Numbered from the stretch's first letter, positions 11,501-23,236 are shown. The stretch: 64,000 bases of DNA from Limonium bicolor (GCA_023374045.1 CM041776.1:284717873-284781872), one strand, 5' to 3'. Numbers and translations are program-made. The notes: generated by a model not told the origin, from the letters alone.

Positions 11501-12203
11501 AAGGTGATCCATTCCACAACCCAACTCTATATCGACAAACAGTTGGTAGCTTACAGTATGCAACCATAACCCGACCTGACATCACCTATGCTGTTAATCG
11601 TGTGTGTCAATTCATGCATTCTCCCACTGAACATCATTGGCGTGCTGTCAAACGCATTCTTCGCTACCTCAGTGGCACTCAACATCATTATCTTCACTTT
11701 ACGCCGACATCCGCGACCTCTTTGTTAGCTTATTCAGATGCTGGATGGCTCTCTGACCCTGATGACAGTCGTTCACAATATGGGTATGCCATTTATCATG
11801 GTCCAAACCTTACCAGTTGGACTTCCAGAAACAAAAAGTAGTTGCTCGCTCGAGCACTGAAGCTGAATATCGTTCACTAGCCTATACTGTTGCTGAACTT
11901 TCTTGGCTATGACACCTATTATCAGATCTCTCATTATCTCTCTCTAGTCCTCCAATGATCCTATGCGATAACGTAGGAGCTATTTTTATGAGCAAAAATC
12001 CCGTAATCAGCACCAGGTCCAAACACATTGCTCTCGATTTTCACTTTGTTCGAGAACAAGTTGAATCTGGAACTCTTCGTATTGCTCACGTGTCCTCCGT
12101 TGATCAAATTGCTGACATATTTACCAAACCTCTGGGTAAAGATCGTCTTCTTACTCTTCGTCACAAGCTTCAAGTTCGTCCAGCCCTTGAACTTGCCGGG
12201 GGG

Positions 12204-12429
12204 TAATAACAGTCATTTCTTTCAGTTCCTATAAATGAGGACGACTGGAATTTTATCATATGTAATTAGTCGTAGTTGTTAAATCTGTTTCATATTTTTC
12301 CTCCTAATAGTTTTCTCTTTCTCCTAATAGTTAGCTCTCTTTCTGTTATTTTCTTGTGTATATATATCCTTGTACTTCAAGGCATTCAGACATCAAATAC
12401 AAAACATACAGTTCTACTTCCCTTTTACA
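12204..12429 (+). repeat. Right LTR of the copia deletion derivative
   Basis: 226 bp, preceded by the polypurine tract and followed by target duplication AACAA. It begins TAATAACAGTC and ends TTTTACA. Confidence 0.88.
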
Positions 12430-13565
12430 AACAAAATATGAGCTTCAACAACTTAAATCCAACACTAGCCATTCATCACTTGAAAACACAATTTCAATTG
12501 TAGCAGCACTGCATGTCACCAAAGTTTCAAAATGCGGGGAATCAAGACACTGGGTAAAAGAATAGGATCTCTCACATCATGGGTGTTGTGGGGATCCAAA
12601 TACAATGCTTTGTCATCTTGCACTAACAATGTAGGTTGAAGCGCCTGGTTTCCCACCCAAGATGCCAATGCTCTGTGAGAATGTAAATGTAGCGGCCAAC
12701 AAAGGAAGATACCTGATAATTAAAGCTAATTAAGAAGATTCAGAGGTCTGTTGGTTTGCTTAATCTGATAGATATTTGTTGTGGGTTAATGCCGAGATGT
12801 TTCTAAGACTTCCTGTCTCCCTTCCCTTCAGTAACTAATCAATATGAACAAAAATGAAGCTAAGGATAATGACTGGCTAAAAATTCTTATTGAATTTTTA
12901 CAATATAATTAGTCATGAAGCTTTGGCTCTTATGTGTACCTGGGATTGACTTTATCAAGTCCAAGAACCAAAGGAACAAGCAAAATGATAGGTGACCAAT
13001 GAGCTTCATCATGTGAATGCTCTGTACAATGTCTGCGTACATCCTCTACAGATTGCATTTGCTATAAGAGTTTCAATCATTGTTGGCTATATAGTTATAT
13101 TTGGCTACATTTAAAATTATACAGTTTGTATAGTGAAACATACAGATTTACAGATTTTATAAACTTTGACTATATTTAAAATTGTACAGTTTGTATAGTG
13201 TAAAAGTACAAATTTTATAAACTTGTTTGTACAGGTTCTGGGCTATATCATATATAACTATTCACCTATCACTATTGAAATGTATAACATTGCAAAATGA
13301 GTTAAACTTTACAGTTTGTATGAAATTGTACAAGCATGTGTTGCTATAAGAGTTTTTAACTCATTTTAGTAATATCGGAATTCAATGTATAACTTTACAT
13401 ATACATCCGTATAGTTTTTATTTACTAATTGTACAGTTTTTATAGAACAAATGTACATGTATGTAACAATCTATAACTACATTTGGATTTGTCAAGAAAT
13501 TACCTTTTATGTAGATAATATGCACTAATGTACGCATATGTGATATCTCTCATTTGTATTTTAAG

Positions 13566-14481
13566 GGCAAATTCGATTCCACGGGCGGCCCGCACCCAGT
13601 TAGGAGTGGGATAGTGATTTGATAGTCCGAGTTAGCTGCTAACTTGACAGTTTTGCTGTTTGGGCTACCTTTTTATTATATTAACTTTAAATTATTGTAA
13701 CTTTTAGTATATAAATCCAAAATGAAAAAAAATTATATCATTGTTCACCTAAATTCAAGCTCTTCAAAACAAGACCAGTCATTGATATGTTTTGACAACT
13801 TTAATAAAAATTATTTTTACATGTATACAATGATACATTAAAATGAAGATATGATTCATTAATTTTGATATTATGATTCATTAAAATTGATATTATGATT
13901 CATTAACTAATAAGTGATGAATTAGATAACAAACTTCGGAATCGATAAAAATCATTATTGTTTTGTAGTGTCTCATTATTGTTGTACGGTATATTTTAAA
14001 CCTTATATGGTGAATCGTGTATTTTTCATACATACCAAATATTATTTTGTGTTGTATTATTTGTAACAAAAATTATTCTTATATGTTTGCGATGATACAC
14101 TAAAATGAAGATATGGTTCATTAATTTTAATATTATAATTAATTAAAATTGATATAATCATACACTAAAATCATGTTATGTGTTTACAACGATACACTAA
14201 AAAAATGTTATGAATCATAATTCTCATTGATATATAGATATATACATGTAACTATTATAAATTATTAAATTTCTCAAAACATATTCATGGCAGGTCTTGT
14301 TTTGAAAGAGCTTGAATTTAGATTAACAATTGTATTTTTTTACATTATGGACTTATATTTCAAAAATTACAACCAATTAAAGTTAATATAATAAAAAGCA
14401 GTCCAATCAGCAGCTGACTAGACTGCCAACTCATCTCTATCATACCAAGTATCATGCGGACCGGTTGCACAATCTACACAC
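13566..14481. mobile_element. Mutator-like non-autonomous element with long TIRs
   Basis: Terminal inverted repeats of roughly 200 bp (about 13583-13790 and 14280-14466) face each other; both carry AATTCAAGCTCTT and AAAACAAGACC. An 11-bp direct repeat TGTATTTTAAG flanks the element (13555-13565 and 14482-14492). Long TIRs with a 9-11 bp duplication fit Mutator-like elements. The inside is AT-rich, with no transposase. Confidence 0.78.
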
Positions 14482-15607
14482 TGTATTTTAAGATGTTGGA
14501 TAATAATAAAGAAATCATAAAGTTAGAATATGCGCAGTCTTTTTTTAACATTATTAAACTAGAATATAAATTTTATAAGAAATTTATTACTATACATTAG
14601 ACATATACACTAACAGGTGATAATTATGTGGTGTCTCTTCAATTTTCTATACTTAAATACCAAACAACATAATCAAGCAATAATGTGAACTGTTTTCATA
14701 TACTTGGTTGTTTCTATGAGTGCTCCTTTATTAACTAACTACTTTGTGAAATACATGCAGCAATATACTCAAGCACTCACATGAATTGCATTTGTACACT
14801 AGATGATTCATGATTATCCATCAACCTTGTCCAACAAAAGATAAAATGAAATACGTACCAACTCATAAATTCATACTCATATACTAATCATATCGTATCG
14901 TATTTATATTGTATCATTTCTGACTGTTCACCTAGCTACCACTATTATAATATACAACATTGAATTTATGAGTTACACAGAGAATAATTATTGTTGGAAA
15001 TCTAAAAAAATACTATATTCTAGCCTTACTACATGGATTACTAACTCATCACTTCATGAATTACATGCAACAACAATCACAATCACTAGCTAGTGTGAAT
15101 TGTATTCATATACTAGATGAATTGTGATTCAGCTACCATGTCCATAAAAAAAGAGTGGAAAAACCAACTCAATACTTAAATCGTTTACTCATTAAGTCAC
15201 ACTCAAATACCAAAATAATTGTATTTGTATACTATATCATATCTAACTATTCACCTACCGCTATTGAAATCTATAACATTCTGAAATGAGTTAAACTTTA
15301 GAAACTATAATAGCAACACATAGATAATAATAATTAATGTATTGGGAAAATAAAAAATGATATACTTGTTAAAGTACATGAATTACTAACTCACTACTTC
15401 GTGAATTACATGCAACAACATGCTCAAACTGTCAAACACACATGAGAATTGTATTTGTATAGTAGATTAATCATGACTATTCACCTACCATGTCCAACAA
15501 ATATAAAATGAAATACCAACTCATCACATACTCATTTACTAATAAAGTCATACGCAAATACTAATAGTATTGTATTCGCATATTGTAGCATATTCGACTG
15601 TTAACCT

Positions 15608-15718
15608 ACTATTGCAATATGCAACATTGCAAATGAGTAACAGTCCAACTATTGCAATATGCAACATTGCAAATGAGTAACAGTCCAACTATTGCAATAT
15701 GCAACATTGCAAATGAGT
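15608..15718. repeat. Tandem 40-bp repeat, 2.8 copies
   Basis: The unit starts ACTATTGCAATATGCAACAT and ends AGTCCA. Units lie at 15608-15647, 15648-15687 and 15688-15718 (partial) and are identical, so the amplification is recent, inside one unit of the larger array. Confidence 0.93.
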
Positions 15719-16208
15719 TAAAACGTTGGAAAATGTAATACACCACAATGATAATAATTATTGTATCCGAAAACTAAAAACAACATACTAGTCAAAATAC
15801 ATGAATTACTAACTCACTCCTTTCTAAATTATAGACAACAACATACTCAACCACAAATGTGAACTATATTTGTATACTAGATGAATCGTGACTATTTGTC
15901 TACCATGTAAGCCCATATGTATTCAAATAGTAAAGACATGGTTGCAACCCCAACATAAAGAAAAGTCTAAACAAAATAGAAACAGTTAATCTTTATGTAA
16001 CTTATCAAAACATAGTGTTATACTTATACGCGCTGTTATAAATAGAACATGTACAAAGAAATTAATAGCAACTAATATTTACAGTTTTTTTTTAATTTCC
16101 AAAATTTATTGTTGTCTTCGATGCACTCGTAAACGGCAAGATGGGATAAGGGATGGCTTAAAAGGGATCTATAGAAAAGCTTCCGTTAGTAGATTTGGAA
16201 TGTCAAAA

Positions 16209-17057
16209 TGGGTATCGATGAACGCAATTTTCGCTGCAACCCACCCGCGTCCAGTATGGTGCGGCTAATTGATTCGGCAGTCTCAATCAGTTGTTGACTG
16301 AAACTGTTTTGCTTTCTGAGTTATCTTTTTATAACTTTAAATTATTGTAACTTTTAATATATAAGTCTAAAATGAAAAAAAAATTATATCATTATCGTAT
16401 AAATTCAAGCTCTTTAAAACAAGACCAGTCATGGATATGTTTTGACAACTTTGAACAAACTGGAACCGATAAAAATCATTATTGTTTTGTAGTGTATTAT
16501 TATTGTTGTATGATGTATTTTAAACCTTATATGGTGAATCATGGATTTTTCTTACATATCAAATATTGGTTTGTCTTGTATCATTGTTTAAATTTTTTAT
16601 TCTTATATGTTAATGATAATATACTAAAATGATGTTATGATTCATTAAATTTGATATTATGATTCATTGAAATTAGTATTATGATTCATTAACTAATAAT
16701 TGGTGAATTAGATAACAAAGTTTGGAACAAATACATAATCATTATTGTTTTGTGGTGTATTATTAATGTTATATGGTGTATTTTAAACTATATGTAGTGA
16801 ATCGTATAACAAACTCCGGAACCGATAAAAATCATTATTGTTTTGTAGTGTATTATTATTATTGTATGATGTATTTTAAACCTTATATGGTGAATCATGT
16901 ATTTTTCTTACGTATCATATATTGTTTTGTGTTGTATCATTGTTTTGTGTCAAAACATACCCATGATTGGTCTTGTTTTAAAGAGCTTGAATTTAGATGA
17001 ACAATGGTGCAAAATTTTTTAATTTTGGACTTATATTGTAAAAGTTATAATCATTTA
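16209..17057. mobile_element. Second copy of the long-TIR Mutator-like element, right end damaged
   Basis: The left TIR at about 16230-16445 matches 13600-13790. The right TIR is seen only from about 16965 to 17057, then breaks off. The interior repeats a block with GATAAAAATCATTATTGTTT at about 16466 and 16826 (a related copy near 16735), pointing to internal duplication. The open frames here are by-products of this AT-rich repeat. Confidence 0.65.
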
Positions 17058-17463
17058 ATGACAATGAAATGTTATTTGTTCTTTTGATTTGAGGAAATCA
17101 TTGAGTCTGGGTTTATTAGCGTTCTTCTTCGATCTAAGATGCTCAGAAAATACTGACAAGTAATTTTTTCTGCATGGCATGTGGCTGCACCGACTTAGGT
17201 GCGATCGTCCCGCACAATCGCTTGGATGATCGATGAAATTCACTCAAAATGATCGATAAATCATAGTTTATTATGATTGACAATTTTTCAAAGAAAACAC
17301 AGCACCAACTTCATCTAGAAGAAGTAGGCAGTAGAAGGAGGCGTTGTTCAACCGCCAATGTTGAATAAACAACCTACCTTAATTGAAATAAGTAGAGGTA
17401 GACAAAAAACATGAGTTGTAGTTGTTTGCTTTAGTTTTCTATAAATACGATGTAATTGATATG
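17058..17463. other. Unassigned non-coding stretch
   Basis: I see no gene, LTR or TIR. The only open frame (17055-17243, minus) has no family signature. Confidence 0.5.
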
Positions 17464-17468
17464 AATAA

Positions 17469-17587
17469 TGTTAGGAATATATATAGGATTACCTCCCTTG
17501 AATATCTCAATTATATATTTACATAATCTCCCTATATCCATATTAATATATATATATATATATATAATATATAATATATATATATAT

Positions 17588-17623
<36 letters not shown>

Positions 17624-17672
17624 CCCTATGATGATAAGAGATACATACATTGAACATTCTTCTATCTCTAAC
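17469..17672 (+). repeat. 5' LTR of the copia element at 17469-23193
   Basis: 204 bp, longer than the 142-bp 3' LTR mainly because a TA run at about 17545-17620 has expanded. The final A of the LTR is at 18496, past the TRIM insertion. Confidence 0.88.
17545..17620. repeat. TA microsatellite
   Basis: Near-pure (TA)n inside the 5' LTR, much longer than the matching run in the 3' LTR (about 23125-23150). It explains the tyrosine/isoleucine-rich open frames here. Confidence 0.95.
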
Positions 17673-18490
17673 TGTAACACCCCATATGGGTGACTGTCCA
17701 ACAACCTAGCTCTCAAACCATCCATGCTTGAAAACTAGCCACTTTAGGCCCTTAATCCTCGCTTGGGCTTAAAAGTGGAAAGTCTGTTGTTGTAGTCAAC
17801 TCATATGTTTGCATATAAGGAACTCACAATACTACTCATATCCCGATGTGGGATGGGGGTATTACATACTCCCCCACTCAAAGAACGCGACGTCCTCGTC
17901 GCAAGCCTAATATCCAAGTCCATAGACCTCCTCGGTAGGTGTCGGGTTGCCCATCCCGACACGGTCCCGAGTCCGCTCTAATACCATTTTGTAACACCCC
18001 ATATGGGTAACTGTCCAATAACCTAGCTCTCAAACCATCCAGGTTTGAAAACTAGCCACTTTAGGCCCTTAATCCTCACTTGGGCTTAAAAGCGGAAGGT
18101 CTTGTTGCTGTAGTCAACCCATATGTATCCTTATAAACCATTCACATTACTAATCCCGATGTGGGATGGGGGTACTACATACTCCCCCACTCAAAGAACG
18201 CGACGTCCTCATCGCAATTCTAACATCCAAGTCCCATGGACCTCCTCGGTGTCGGGTAAATCATCCCAACACGGTCCCGAGTCAGTTATGATACCATTTT
18301 TAACACCCCATATGGGTGACTGTCCAACAACCTAGCTCTCAAACCATCCATGCTTGAAAACTAGCCACTTTAGGCCCTCAATCCTCGCTTGGTTTTAAAA
18401 GTGGAAGGCTTGTTGTTGTAGTCAACCCATATGTTTACATATAAGGAACTCACAATACTACTCATATCCCGATGTGGGATGGGTATTACA
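17673..18490 (-). mobile_element. TRIM element array: three LTRs, two internal domains
   Basis: Three copies of a 190-194 bp LTR lie at 17673-17866, 17990-18179 and 18300-18490, with two internal domains of about 120 bp between them. On the minus strand each LTR begins TGTAATACCCC and ends GGGGTGTTACA. The internal domain then starts with TGGTATTAGAGC, an initiator tRNA-Met-type primer site, and ends with the purine tract TGAGTGGGGGAG. There is no coding capacity. CTAAC flanks the array (17668-17672 and 18491-18495). These are the marks of a terminal-repeat retrotransposon in miniature in tandem form. Confidence 0.9.
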
Positions 18491-18857
18491 CTAACATGGT
18501 ATCAGTCTAACTCTATCAATCCAGCCACAGCCGGTCATCTAAACCACCGCCACTCCTCTCACTTCTCTTCTCGCACAAATCGACGCCTCTGCTGCTTCTC
18601 TTTTCCCAATCACCCTCGAAGAATCCTTATGCTTGCTTCAAATCTCTCCCGACACGTACAATTGAATATACAATTCGCCACCTCTGTTGCTTGCTTCAAT
18701 TCTCCCCTCTATCCAATACATCATTGCTCCTTTAATTACCACACCAATTGTCGCACCAGCTTGAGGGTGTAACTATTGCCCTGTTCCACACTCGAACGAG
18801 ACCACAAAAGATTTTTTTTCTTTTTCTCACCACCACCCCCACTTTAACTCTCGCACC

Positions 18858-19740
18858 ATGACTGGCGCCACTGACGGCTCCTCAGTTGCACCTCCAGCTG
18901 GATCCGAAACATCATACAATGAATCCCACAGCACGCCTGCTGCTGTCGTAACTCTGTCTCCTAGAGTTATCGTTGTGCAACATGCACTTCATGTTGCTTC
19001 CATAAAAACACATTATCTGTTCGTGCTTGTGCAAACTCCACCAAACTACTGTATCTGGCATCATCTATGTCTTGTCACCCTCGGGAAATTTAATCTTAAA
19101 AATCATGTTGATGGTGTCTCTCGACTATATAGTCCACTCGTGGTTCTATGGCTGCATCCATAAGGATATTTTTAAACTAACCATACATCCGGATGTTTCT
19201 GCTCAACAATTTTAGAAATCTATAGAGAATCTCTTTCACGATAACAAGAAAACCTGGGCTATTCAGTTGGAATCTGAGTTCCGTTATCTCAAGCAAGGAA
19301 CTTTATCTATCAGCGACTACTATATGCAACTCAAGGCACACTCGGATGGTTTTGCAGGTGTCGAAAACCCTGTATCCGATGAAAATATTGTTCTTCAAAC
19401 CATTGGAGGTCTCAACGAAATTTTTTTCAATATGGCAGCATTGATTCAATTTCAAAAGTCTTTCCCCACTTTTCAGGAAACAAGAAGTTGTCTTATTTTA
19501 GTAGAAACACGTCAATGACATGTTGCTCCACAAGAAACAACTCTTGCCTCCACATATGCGGTCTCTTCTACGTCACTTGACCCACCATCCCCTCTGTTGC
19601 TTTGCACTATACCACCTCACACCATGGTCAGTATCGTAACTCTGGTGGTCGCTCTCGTGGTCATGGTCGCGGCTACGACCATGGCTATATGGTCGAGGTT
19701 ATGGTCGTGCCAATATTCAACAACAGCATTTACAACTTCT
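18858..19740 (+). pseudogene. copia gag, decayed
   Basis: The ATG at 18858 opens MTGATDGSSVAPPAGSETS. Further on, in other frames, are WAIQLESEFRYLKQGTLSIS and YMQLKAHSDGFAGVENPVSD (about 19255-19380), typical of the UBN2-type Gag of plant copia elements. A Gly/Arg-rich segment follows near 19640-19740. Stops and shifts throughout mean no Gag is made. Confidence 0.8.
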
Positions 19741-19944
19741 GACGGCCGGTAACAATGGCACTACAATAATAACGGATCGATCCTTCTGGGCGCTTGTTCC
19801 CCGTCTTCGCCATACAATCCTTCACCACATCATGCTCTTTATACTCAGCAGTCTACGAATTCCACATGGGGTCAAGCTAGTCTTGTGCAAGCGCTCAATG
19901 CCATGTCCATGAAGAACTCTTTTCAGAAAGACTTGACATAATAC

Positions 19945-21428
19945 ATGAACTCTAGCACTTCTTCGCACATGGCTTTCGGGATAGGTATTCTCTGTCCTAA
20001 TTTTAATTCATGTCTTGTCTCTTCTTCCAAAATCGTTGTGGGAAATGGCACGACTTTGCATGTATCTGCTATTGTTCATTCTATTTTAACAGGCACTTCG
20101 TCCTTTCATCTTAACAATGTTCGTGTCACTCCTTCCCTAATCAAAAATCTAATTTTCATGTGTAAATTTTACAATTGATAATAACTGCTCTATTGAGTTT
20201 GACCTTTTTGGATTTTTGGTGAAGCATTTAACCAGCAAGAACATGATCCATCGTGCAATATCCAGGGTGAGCTCTACCCTTTTGGTTCAGCTTTACAGTC
20301 GCCCGTACACAAGGTCCTGGTCATGGTTGATCATGCTTTTACCTAGTGGCGGACCCAGAAGCAAAATCTCATGGGGTCCAAAAATTTTTTTGACAGTAAC
20401 ATATATTAAATATAAATGTGATTGTAAATTTATTAAGTATTACAACCTTACATATATGAACATGTTTCTATTACTAAATTATTATCAACTTTTAGTATTT
20501 TACTCAATTTTATGTTATTAAAACTATACTTTAAAAAATATTGTCAGAAAAGCTATGGGGTCCGGGACCCCGCCGGAACCCCCTTGGGTCCGCCCCTGTT
20601 TTACCACTACTCAGCAAACATCTACATTATGGCATTGCTGTTTGGGTCATCCTGAAAGTCAAGTTCTTCGTTATCTTTCCTCTGACACAAACTTTTTCTT
20701 TAATAAATATGTCATCGTACTATGCCATGCTTGTCAATTAGGGAAACACTCAAAATTTCCTTATGTTTCGCCTTACAAATGTTATTCGCACTCTCCTTTT
20801 TCATGCCAAATTACCAACTAGTTTTTGGGTGGAAGCTTTACACACTGCTACATATATGCTCAATCTCATACCAACTAAAACACAACGCATGTGCACACCT
20901 CACGAGTCCCTCTACGCTCACAAACCCTCTTACTCTCATGTTTGTATTTTTGGATGTCTTAAGTTATCCAAATCTCACTCCGCCAAACACAAGCTTGAAC
21001 CTCGCACTCGTTCTTTTGTTTTCCTCAGCTATGCACTGCATCACAATGGTTATCATTGTCATGATCTGGAAAGCCGGAAGGTAATTGTCTCTAGACATGT
21101 TATTTTCAATGAATTTACTTTTCGATACACTCATGTTGCTTTTACTAATACCTTTGATCTTAATGATTTTGTAGCCCCTAATCACCACCCTCCAATCCAA
21201 CCCAGCTCTATCCAACATCATCCTTTGGCTACTCCTATCTTCTCACCATCATCGTCTAATTGTGCATCATCTTCGACGCATGTACATACCATCTCCAGTT
21301 CTTCAACTTCGTCCCCATCACAGCAATCCCCTCCTGTTGACCCACACCCATCTCTATCCTCACCACATACCTCATCTCCTCATGCTGTACATGCTCCTAC
21401 TTCCCTGCCTATACAGTCATCCACCTAA
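19945..21428 (+). pseudogene. copia protease and integrase remnants
   Basis: The protease remnant is near 19950 (NSSTSSHMAFG). The pre-integrase segment LWHCCLGHPESQVLRYLSS is at about 20625-20690. The frame 20763-21428 then carries the integrase C-terminal part (LPTSFWVEALHTATYMLN, HVCIFGC, SRHVIFNE) and a long Ser/Pro/His-rich tail. The core with the catalytic D and D residues is missing between about 20750 and 20790. A MITE splits the region at 20344-20598. Confidence 0.82.
20344..20598. mobile_element. MITE with GGCGGACCC termini (hAT-like)
   Basis: The left end is TAGTGGCGGACCCAG and the right end, reversed, is CAGGGGCGGACCCAAG. A 7-bp direct repeat TTTTACC flanks it (20337-20343 and 20599-20605). 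255 bp, AT-rich inside, no gene. The termini resemble hAT-type MITEs common in dicots; class assignment is tentative. Confidence 0.85.
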
Positions 21429-21429
21429 T

Positions 21430-23051
21430 ACTTGTGCTATGCAAACCCGCTCCAAAGATGGCATCATCAAACCCAAAATCATCTTCTACCTCCACACCAC
21501 TCATTCACCTCTTCCAAAAACATATAAAGATGCCCTTAATTGCCCACTTGGTGAAATTCTATGAATGAATAGTATGATGCCTTAATTAAAAATAGAGTTT
21601 GGGATCTTGCTCCTTGACCAGTAAATGCTAATGTGATTTCAGGTTAATGGTTATTTCAACACAAGTGCGGGGTGAACGGCAAGCTCAGTCGGTATAAATC
21701 TCGTTGGGTAGCTCATGGTTTCTCTCAGTAACACGGTGTTGATTTTGATGAGACATTCTCCCCAGTCATCAAGCTAACTACAATCTGTACTATTCTCAGT
21801 ATTGATATTCATTACAAGTGGCCGATTAACTAGCTAGATGTCAAGAATGCATTTCTTCACGGCACTATTGACGAAGTGGTTTATTGTCAACAACCGCGTG
21901 GATTTGTAAACACTCAATTTCATGATTATTTATGTACGCTTAACAAATCTCTTTATGGCTTAAAGCAAACACTGTGTTGGGTATCAACGATTTGCTACAT
22001 TTGTTCGTGCCCTTAGGTTCACTAGTAGCAAGGCCGACCCTTCTTTGTTCATCTACTGTGATTGTTTGTCCACAACTTATCTTTATGTGTATGTCAATGA
22101 CATCATCCTCAAGGTATCTACTTCTGTACTTCTTCGGTTTCTTGTCGCCAAACTAAGTTGTGAATTTGCAATGTCTGATCTCGGGCCTCTTCATTACTTC
22201 TTGGGCGTTACGGTGACATAGCAGTCCATGGTTTACATCTAAGTCAAGCACAATATGCCAAAGATTTACTAGTGTGTGCCGGTATAACAGATTGCAATGC
22301 TAGTCAAACACCTGTAGACACTAGTAACAAACTCCCTTATGATGTGGGTCTTGTTGTACAAGACCCATTCATGTATCGATCTCACACTTGTACTCTAAAA
22401 TATCTTCTCTAACCTGACCAGATATTGCTTATATTGTTCAGCAAATATGTCTTCACATGCATGATCTAGGGGAAGGTCACTGGAACGCCATGAAACCTAT
22501 TCTTCGCTATGTTAAAGGCATTACTTCTTTTGGCTTACAGATCACGTACAAATTCTTCGCACACAACCCTGACAGCTTATTCTGATGTAGACTGGGTTGG
22601 TTTCCCAACTACGAAACATTCCACTTCTGGCTACTATGTTTTTCTTGGCACAAATCTGATTAGCTGGTCCTCCAAATGTCAAGCCACTGTCTCTCGATCA
22701 AGTGCTGAAACCAAGTACCGGGTAGCTACTAATGCAATGGCAGAATCATGCTGGATCCGTACTCTACTTCATGAACTTGGGTTCCCTCATTATTAGACAA
22801 TGGTTGTCTACTGTGATAATGTTAACACTGTCTACATGTCATCCTACCCAGTTCAGCATCAACGTATCAAGCATATTGAGATAGACATTCATTGTGTACG
22901 GGAAAAGGTGGCTCTAGGGACGGCTCATATCTTACATTCCTTCTGCTCATCAATATGCTGATATTTTGACCAAGGGATTGTCTTTTGTCTTATTCAATGA
23001 ATTTAGAGATAGTCTCAACTTTTGCGTCCCTTCAGTTGTTACTACGGGGGA
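21430..23051 (+). pseudogene. copia RT and RNase H, decayed
   Basis: The RT pieces are HGTIDEVVYCQQPRGFVNT (about 21860-21915) and NKSLYGLKQ (about 21943-21969). The catalytic motif near 22085-22115 reads YVND, with Asn for the first Asp. RNase H (about 22490-22790) shows TLTAYSDVDWVGFPTTKHST and SSAETKYR, where AEAEYR is usual. Many stops. The fragment at 7303-8733 is from the same family. Confidence 0.85.
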
Positions 23052-23193
23052 TGTTAGAAATATATATCTATTATGATTACCTCCCATGAATATCTCATTT
23101 GTATATTTATGCATATTTATGTTGTATATATATATTATATATATCGTATGATACTAAGAGATACATACATTGAACATTCATCTATCTCTAACA
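23052..23193 (+). repeat. 3' LTR of the copia element at 17469-23193
   Basis: 142 bp, TGTTAGAAATATATAT to CTCTAACA, preceded by the polypurine tract and followed by target repeat AATAA. Confidence 0.9.
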
Positions 23194-23236
23194 AATAAAA
23201 CAATCATTTCCCAAATCCAATACATATACCATCTTT

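Larger units (their letters stand above)
11282..12429 (+). mobile_element. copia deletion derivative with two LTRs
   Basis: Direct repeats of about 220 bp (11282-11500 and 12204-12429) flank about 700 bp of RNase H sequence: LVGSLQYATITRPDITYAVN-like, AVKRILRYLSGTQHHYLHF, SSTEAEYRSLAYTVAELSW, then an ADIFTKPLGKDRL tail. Gag, protease, integrase, RT and primer site are all gone. A purine tract (CCGGGGGG) sits just before the second LTR. AACAA flanks both ends (11277-11281 and 12430-12434). Copy C has the unfilled site with one AACAA at 32417-32421, so the ends are exact. The LTR begins TA instead of TG. The frame has a stop near 11910. Confidence 0.92.
8751..13050. repeat. Copy B of the segmental duplication
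   Basis: It matches copy C (28967-33043) over most of its length and carries the same two genes in the same order and strand. The match begins at AGCTTTTTTAAAATTCTGAA and breaks at CCTCTACA inside an ATG4 exon. Homology is interrupted at 10030-10315 (against 30795-31441 in C), by the C-specific insertion at 30064-30626, and by the B-specific retroelement at 11282-12429. Confidence 0.9.
10717..13050 (-). pseudogene. ATG4 pseudogene (copy B), 5' truncated
   Basis: Exons match copy C: 12940-13050 (cut), 12576-12712, 11209-11264, 11035-11105 and 10717-10930. Everything upstream of 13050 is missing, including the exon with the catalytic cysteine. A 2-base deletion at about 12624 shifts the frame right after GGKPGASTYIV. 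The stop codon seen in copy C is changed, TAA to TAT, after EDDWQLL. The intron between 11264 and 12576 holds a copia derivative. This copy cannot make an active ATG4 protease. Confidence 0.92.
13051..16208. repeat. AT-rich tandem array, unit about 345 bp
   Basis: Diverged units recur with the landmark ATTACTAACTCA...ATGAATTACATGCAACAACA near 14734, 15040, 15385 and 15809. Spacing is about 305, 345 and 425 bp; the last is long because of a 40-bp internal amplification. Related words (CACTATTGAAATGTATAACA, ATGAGTTAAACTTTA) also occur at 13260-13320, left of the element at 13566-14481, so the array was present before that insertion. No coding signal. Confidence 0.7.
17469..23193 (+). mobile_element. 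Ty1/copia element hosting a TRIM and a MITE
   Basis: The 5' LTR (17469-17672, last base displaced to 18496) and 3' LTR (23052-23193) both run TGTTAG...CTCTAACA. The 5-bp target repeat AATAA flanks both ends (17464-17468 and 23194-23198). The primer site TGGTATCAGTC starts at 18497, and a purine tract ACGGGGGA lies at 23044-23051. Gag, protease, integrase, RT and RNase H are recognisable but full of stops. Two later insertions sit inside: a TRIM (17673-18490) and a MITE (20344-20598). Confidence 0.93.

Noticed and set aside
13051..15720. CRISPR-like array of repeats
   Set aside because: Units are about 345 bp or contiguous 40-bp copies without unique spacers, and the genome is a plant.
16372..17000. 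Two similar open frames rich in Tyr and Phe
   Set aside because: They are duplicated AT-rich interior of a Mutator-like element, not a protein family.
17468..17725. Tyr/Ile-rich open frames on both strands
   Set aside because: They are translations of the TA microsatellite in a copia LTR.
17673..18490. Cassandra-type TRIM with a 5S rRNA promoter
   Set aside because: I could not find 5S-like internal promoter words in the LTRs; called a generic TRIM instead.
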